This document shows, one piece after another, positions 61,781-64,000 of a DNA stretch of 64,000 nt. The first letter of the stretch is position 1. Every line of letters starts with the position of its first letter. The position numbers and the translations under genes were made by a program. The DNA is taken from positions 1,550,001-1,614,000 of the forward strand of contig NZ_JAAKGB010000001.1 of assembly GCF_011039275.1 (NCBI RefSeq), in the 5' to 3' direction. Source of the DNA: Streptococcus hyointestinalis. GTDB lineage: Bacteria; Bacillota; Bacilli; Lactobacillales; Streptococcaceae. The notes under the pieces were generated by a model. It made no database searches, had not been told where the DNA came from, and saw only the letters and a list, made by a program, of their open reading frames with translations.

Positions 61781-62593
61781 CTAAATCCGTGTCAAAGGGG
61801 TCGCATGATCTGGCGATGTGTCCAAGACCTTAAAGTCACTGCCAACGCCAAAGTCGGCTGACATGAGTTGGGTCTCCATCGTCATATGCGCTAATTCTTT
61901 TATATTATTTTCTTGGCTCAAATGCCCAAGATAGATTTTTTTTGTGCGTTGACCGATTGTTCTAATCATGGTTTCTGCGCCGTCTTCATTGGAGAGATGT
62001 CCTTTATCAGATAAAATCCGCTGCTTCAAACTCCACGGATAACTCCCCGAGCGCAAAATATCAATATCATGATTGGACTCAATCAAGTAAGCGTCTGCAT
62101 TTTCAATCAGACCTGCTAGACGGTCACTGACATAGCCTGTATCTGTCAGCATGACAAAGCTCTTGTCATCCTTTATCAGACGGTAAAACTGCGGATCAAC
62201 CGCATCGTGACTCACCCCGTAGCTCTCAATATCCAAATCACCAAAGGTAAGCGTCTTGTCACGCCCAAAGACATGCTTTTGAGCGACATCAAGCTTTCCT
62301 ATCATGTTTTTGTCGTCTATGATTTTCCACGTGGCTTCATTGGCATAGACATCGAGTTTGTATTTGCGGGCAAGAACGCCGACACCTTTGATATGGTCTG
62401 AGTGCTCATGCGTCACTAAAATAGCATCCAAATCTTCTGGTGTGCGTCCGATGTCAGCTAAAAGACTGGTAATTTTTTTACCAGTCAATCCCGCATCAAT
62501 CAAGAGCTTTTGTTTAGGTGTTTCGACGTAGAAGGCATTGCCACTAGAACCAGAAGCTAAAATACTGTACTGAAACCCTTTTTCTTCAAGCAT
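61781..62593 (-). CDS. vicX: Metallo-beta-lactamase fold protein VicX (WalJ)
   Basis: 270 residues from ATG at 62593, overlapping the vicK stop by a few bases. MBL signature VTHEHSDHIKG (zinc ligands) and SNHDIDIL. Third gene of the vicRKX operon; linked to DNA replication-cell division coordination (WalJ/YycJ) and to VicRK signalling. Exact substrate unknown. Confidence 0.95.
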   Translation of the reverse strand: MLEEKGFQYSILASGSSGNAFYVETPKQKLLIDAGLTGKKITSLLADIGRTPEDLDAILVTHEHSDHIKGVGVLARKYKLDVYANEATWKIIDDKNMIGKLDVAQKHVFGRDKTLTFGDLDIESYGVSHDAVDPQFYRLIKDDKSFVMLTDTGYVSDRLAGLIENADAYLIESNHDIDILRSGSYPWSLKQRILSDKGHLSNEDGAETMIRTIGQRTKKIYLGHLSQENNIKELAHMTMETQLMSADFGVGSDFKVLDTSPDHATPLTRI

Positions 62594-62595
62594 GC

Positions 62596-63942
62596 TTAAT
62601 CTTCCTCTTCTTCCCATTCGTCATAAACGACGGTTTCTTTGTCATACGGCAAGACAATCGTAAAGGTTGACCCCTTGCCATAATCGCTCTTTGCCCAGAT
62701 AAAGCCCTTATGGAGCTTGACAATTTCCTTGGCAATGGATAAACCAAGACCAGTACCACCCTGTGCACGGCTGCGTGCCTTGTCCACACGGTAAAAACGG
62801 TCAAAAATCAAAGGCAAATCTTTCTTTGGAATCCCTAAGCCCTCATCAGAGATGGATAAAATCAGCTGGCTTTCCGTTGTTTGCATACTAACAGTGACCT
62901 TACCGCCGTCTGGTGAATATTTGATGGCGTTGTTTAGGATATTGTCTAAAACTTGGGTCATCTTGTCGGTGTCAATCTCTGTCCAAATCGGGCTCAGCGG
63001 ATAATCTCGGATAATTTCAATCTTTTTATGAGTGGATTGTTGCGCTGTGATTTGGTCAAAGCGATTGAGAATCGCTGTGATAAAGGCAGTGAAGTTAGTC
63101 ATCTCCACCTCTAGCTGCGTCACTTGATTGTCAATACGAGACAGCGCAAGCAAATCTGAAATCATCCGCATCATGCGGTTGGTCTCATCAAGCGACACTC
63201 TGATAAAGCTAGGAGCGACTTCTTCTTTTAGCGCACCCTCGTCCAAGGCTTCGAGATAAGACTTGACTGAGGTCAAGGGTGTGCGCAACTCATGACTAAC
63301 GTTAGAGACAAAGAGTCTGCGCTCACGCTCTTCCTTTTCCTGCTCTGTCGCATCGTGTGAAACCGCAACAAGTCCCGTCACAAAACCACTGTCATGACGG
63401 TTTCTGGCAAAACGAATGCGCAGTGTGATAAACTCACCCATCTCATCCCTGCGGTAGAGCGTCAAGTCAGGCGTCTTTTCCACCAACTCTCGAAAGGAAT
63501 AATCCACATCATCCCCTAAAATAGCCATGATAGACTTTCCAAGAGCTTCTTTTTCTGAGAGATTGAACTGCTTTTGCGCCATTTCATTAATCATGGTGAT
63601 ACGCCCTGCTCGGTTTGTAGCTAGGACACCATCAGTCATGTAGGTGAGAATATTTGCCAGTCGATTTTTCTCTTGAGCGAGGCTATCGTGTGTCTTTTGG
63701 TAAGCTTGATTGAGCTCATTTAAGCTCTTGCCAAGCTCAACCATCTCTGGCTCGCCCTTTAGCTCAACATCGACAGACTGTTTTCCCTCAATCATCCCTC
63801 GCACCTTATCTGTGAGGAGGCGAAGATTTTTCACCAAACGAATATCACGATAAGTCAAAAAGATAAAATAGAGTCCAACAAAAGCCAGTAAAACTAAGAG
63901 TATAAACTCAAATGTTTTAAGATTTCCTAAGGTATTAGCCAT
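62596..63942 (-). CDS. vicK: Essential sensor histidine kinase VicK (WalK)
   Basis: 448 residues. One membrane segment (11-30), HAMP (~32-85), PAS (~92-200), HisKA with SHELRTPLTSV (His217), then HATPase: N-box NNAIKYSPDGG, DEGLGIP, RFYRVDKARSRAQGGTGLGLSIAKEI. As in streptococci generally there is only a single TM and no large extracellular sensor. It controls cell-wall hydrolases through VicR. Start overlaps vicR (ATGGCTAA). Confidence 0.97.
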   Translation of the reverse strand: MANTLGNLKTFEFILLVLLAFVGLYFIFLTYRDIRLVKNLRLLTDKVRGMIEGKQSVDVELKGEPEMVELGKSLNELNQAYQKTHDSLAQEKNRLANILTYMTDGVLATNRAGRITMINEMAQKQFNLSEKEALGKSIMAILGDDVDYSFRELVEKTPDLTLYRRDEMGEFITLRIRFARNRHDSGFVTGLVAVSHDATEQEKEERERRLFVSNVSHELRTPLTSVKSYLEALDEGALKEEVAPSFIRVSLDETNRMMRMISDLLALSRIDNQVTQLEVEMTNFTAFITAILNRFDQITAQQSTHKKIEIIRDYPLSPIWTEIDTDKMTQVLDNILNNAIKYSPDGGKVTVSMQTTESQLILSISDEGLGIPKKDLPLIFDRFYRVDKARSRAQGGTGLGLSIAKEIVKLHKGFIWAKSDYGKGSTFTIVLPYDKETVVYDEWEEEED

Positions 63943-64000
63943 AATCTTTCATATAATAACCCACACCACGACGTGTCAAGATGTATTCTGGACGACTTGG
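63935..64000 (-). CDS. vicR: Response regulator VicR (WalR), last codons only
   Basis: Only the C-terminal 21 residues and stop are inside the window: PSRPEYILTRRGVGYYMKDYG. This is the typical end of an OmpR-type winged-helix domain (TRRGVGYY), and its place before vicK identifies it. The gene continues past the window edge. Confidence 0.93.
   Translation of the reverse strand, partial: PSRPEYILTRRGVGYYMKDYG

Overview
The window comes from a low-GC Firmicute of the genus Streptococcus. The host genes (vicRKX-rnc-smc, HAD-HAD-ftsY, hprK-lgt, gpmA, tex-sprT) and the type II-A CRISPR-Cas locus, whose repeat matches my memory of the S. thermophilus CRISPR3 repeat, fit a streptococcus. The S. 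bovis/equinus complex is my best guess. The species call is inference.

Positions 1-24523 are the right-hand part of a temperate siphophage-type prophage; its left end lies outside the window. Two small + strand genes (3-531) are followed by a promoter with no ORF behind it. A convergent, terminator-bounded minus-strand cassette of five cysteine-rich genes (761-4712) comes next. The early/replication operon then runs on the minus strand: small accessory proteins, three DNA methyltransferases, RusA, SSB, a PDDEXK exonuclease, RecT, a DnaC-like loader, a replisome organizer and an XRE regulator. A cro/cI switch divides this from the + strand lysogeny genes (cI, ImmA-like peptidase, lipoprotein, integrase). 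Non-coding stretches hold candidate RNAs, notably 6159-6487 with two tandem tRNA-like mini-helices. A small + strand gene at 18713 looks Sm/Hfq-like.

The prophage is inserted in the CRISPR array. Its right attachment site (24486-24523) lies in the leader-proximal CRISPR repeat, so the leader is followed by only 13 nt of repeat and then phage DNA. csn2-cas2-cas1-cas9 (24615-30613) and tracrRNA (30930-31025) look intact. A solitary perfect CRISPR repeat upstream of tracrRNA (30744-30779) suggests a long-form tracrRNA acting as a natural single-guide RNA. The lysogen thus appears to keep Cas9 and tracrRNA but to have its array cut off from its promoter.

Positions 31073-50490 are core chromosome: gpmA, pyrD, a ThrE-type exporter, two U32 tRNA hydroxylation proteins, hprK-lgt and cell-envelope genes, tex, sprT, a YcgR/YcgQ-like pair, a lipocalin-like protein with a TetR regulator, ftsY and two HAD phosphatases. 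A beta-glucoside PTS operon (50625-57069) sits between smc and those HAD genes. It is bracketed by a 44-bp imperfect duplication of the smc 3' end, which marks it as an island inserted there. The window closes with smc, rnc, a multi-hairpin intergenic element, vicX, vicK and the last codons of vicR.
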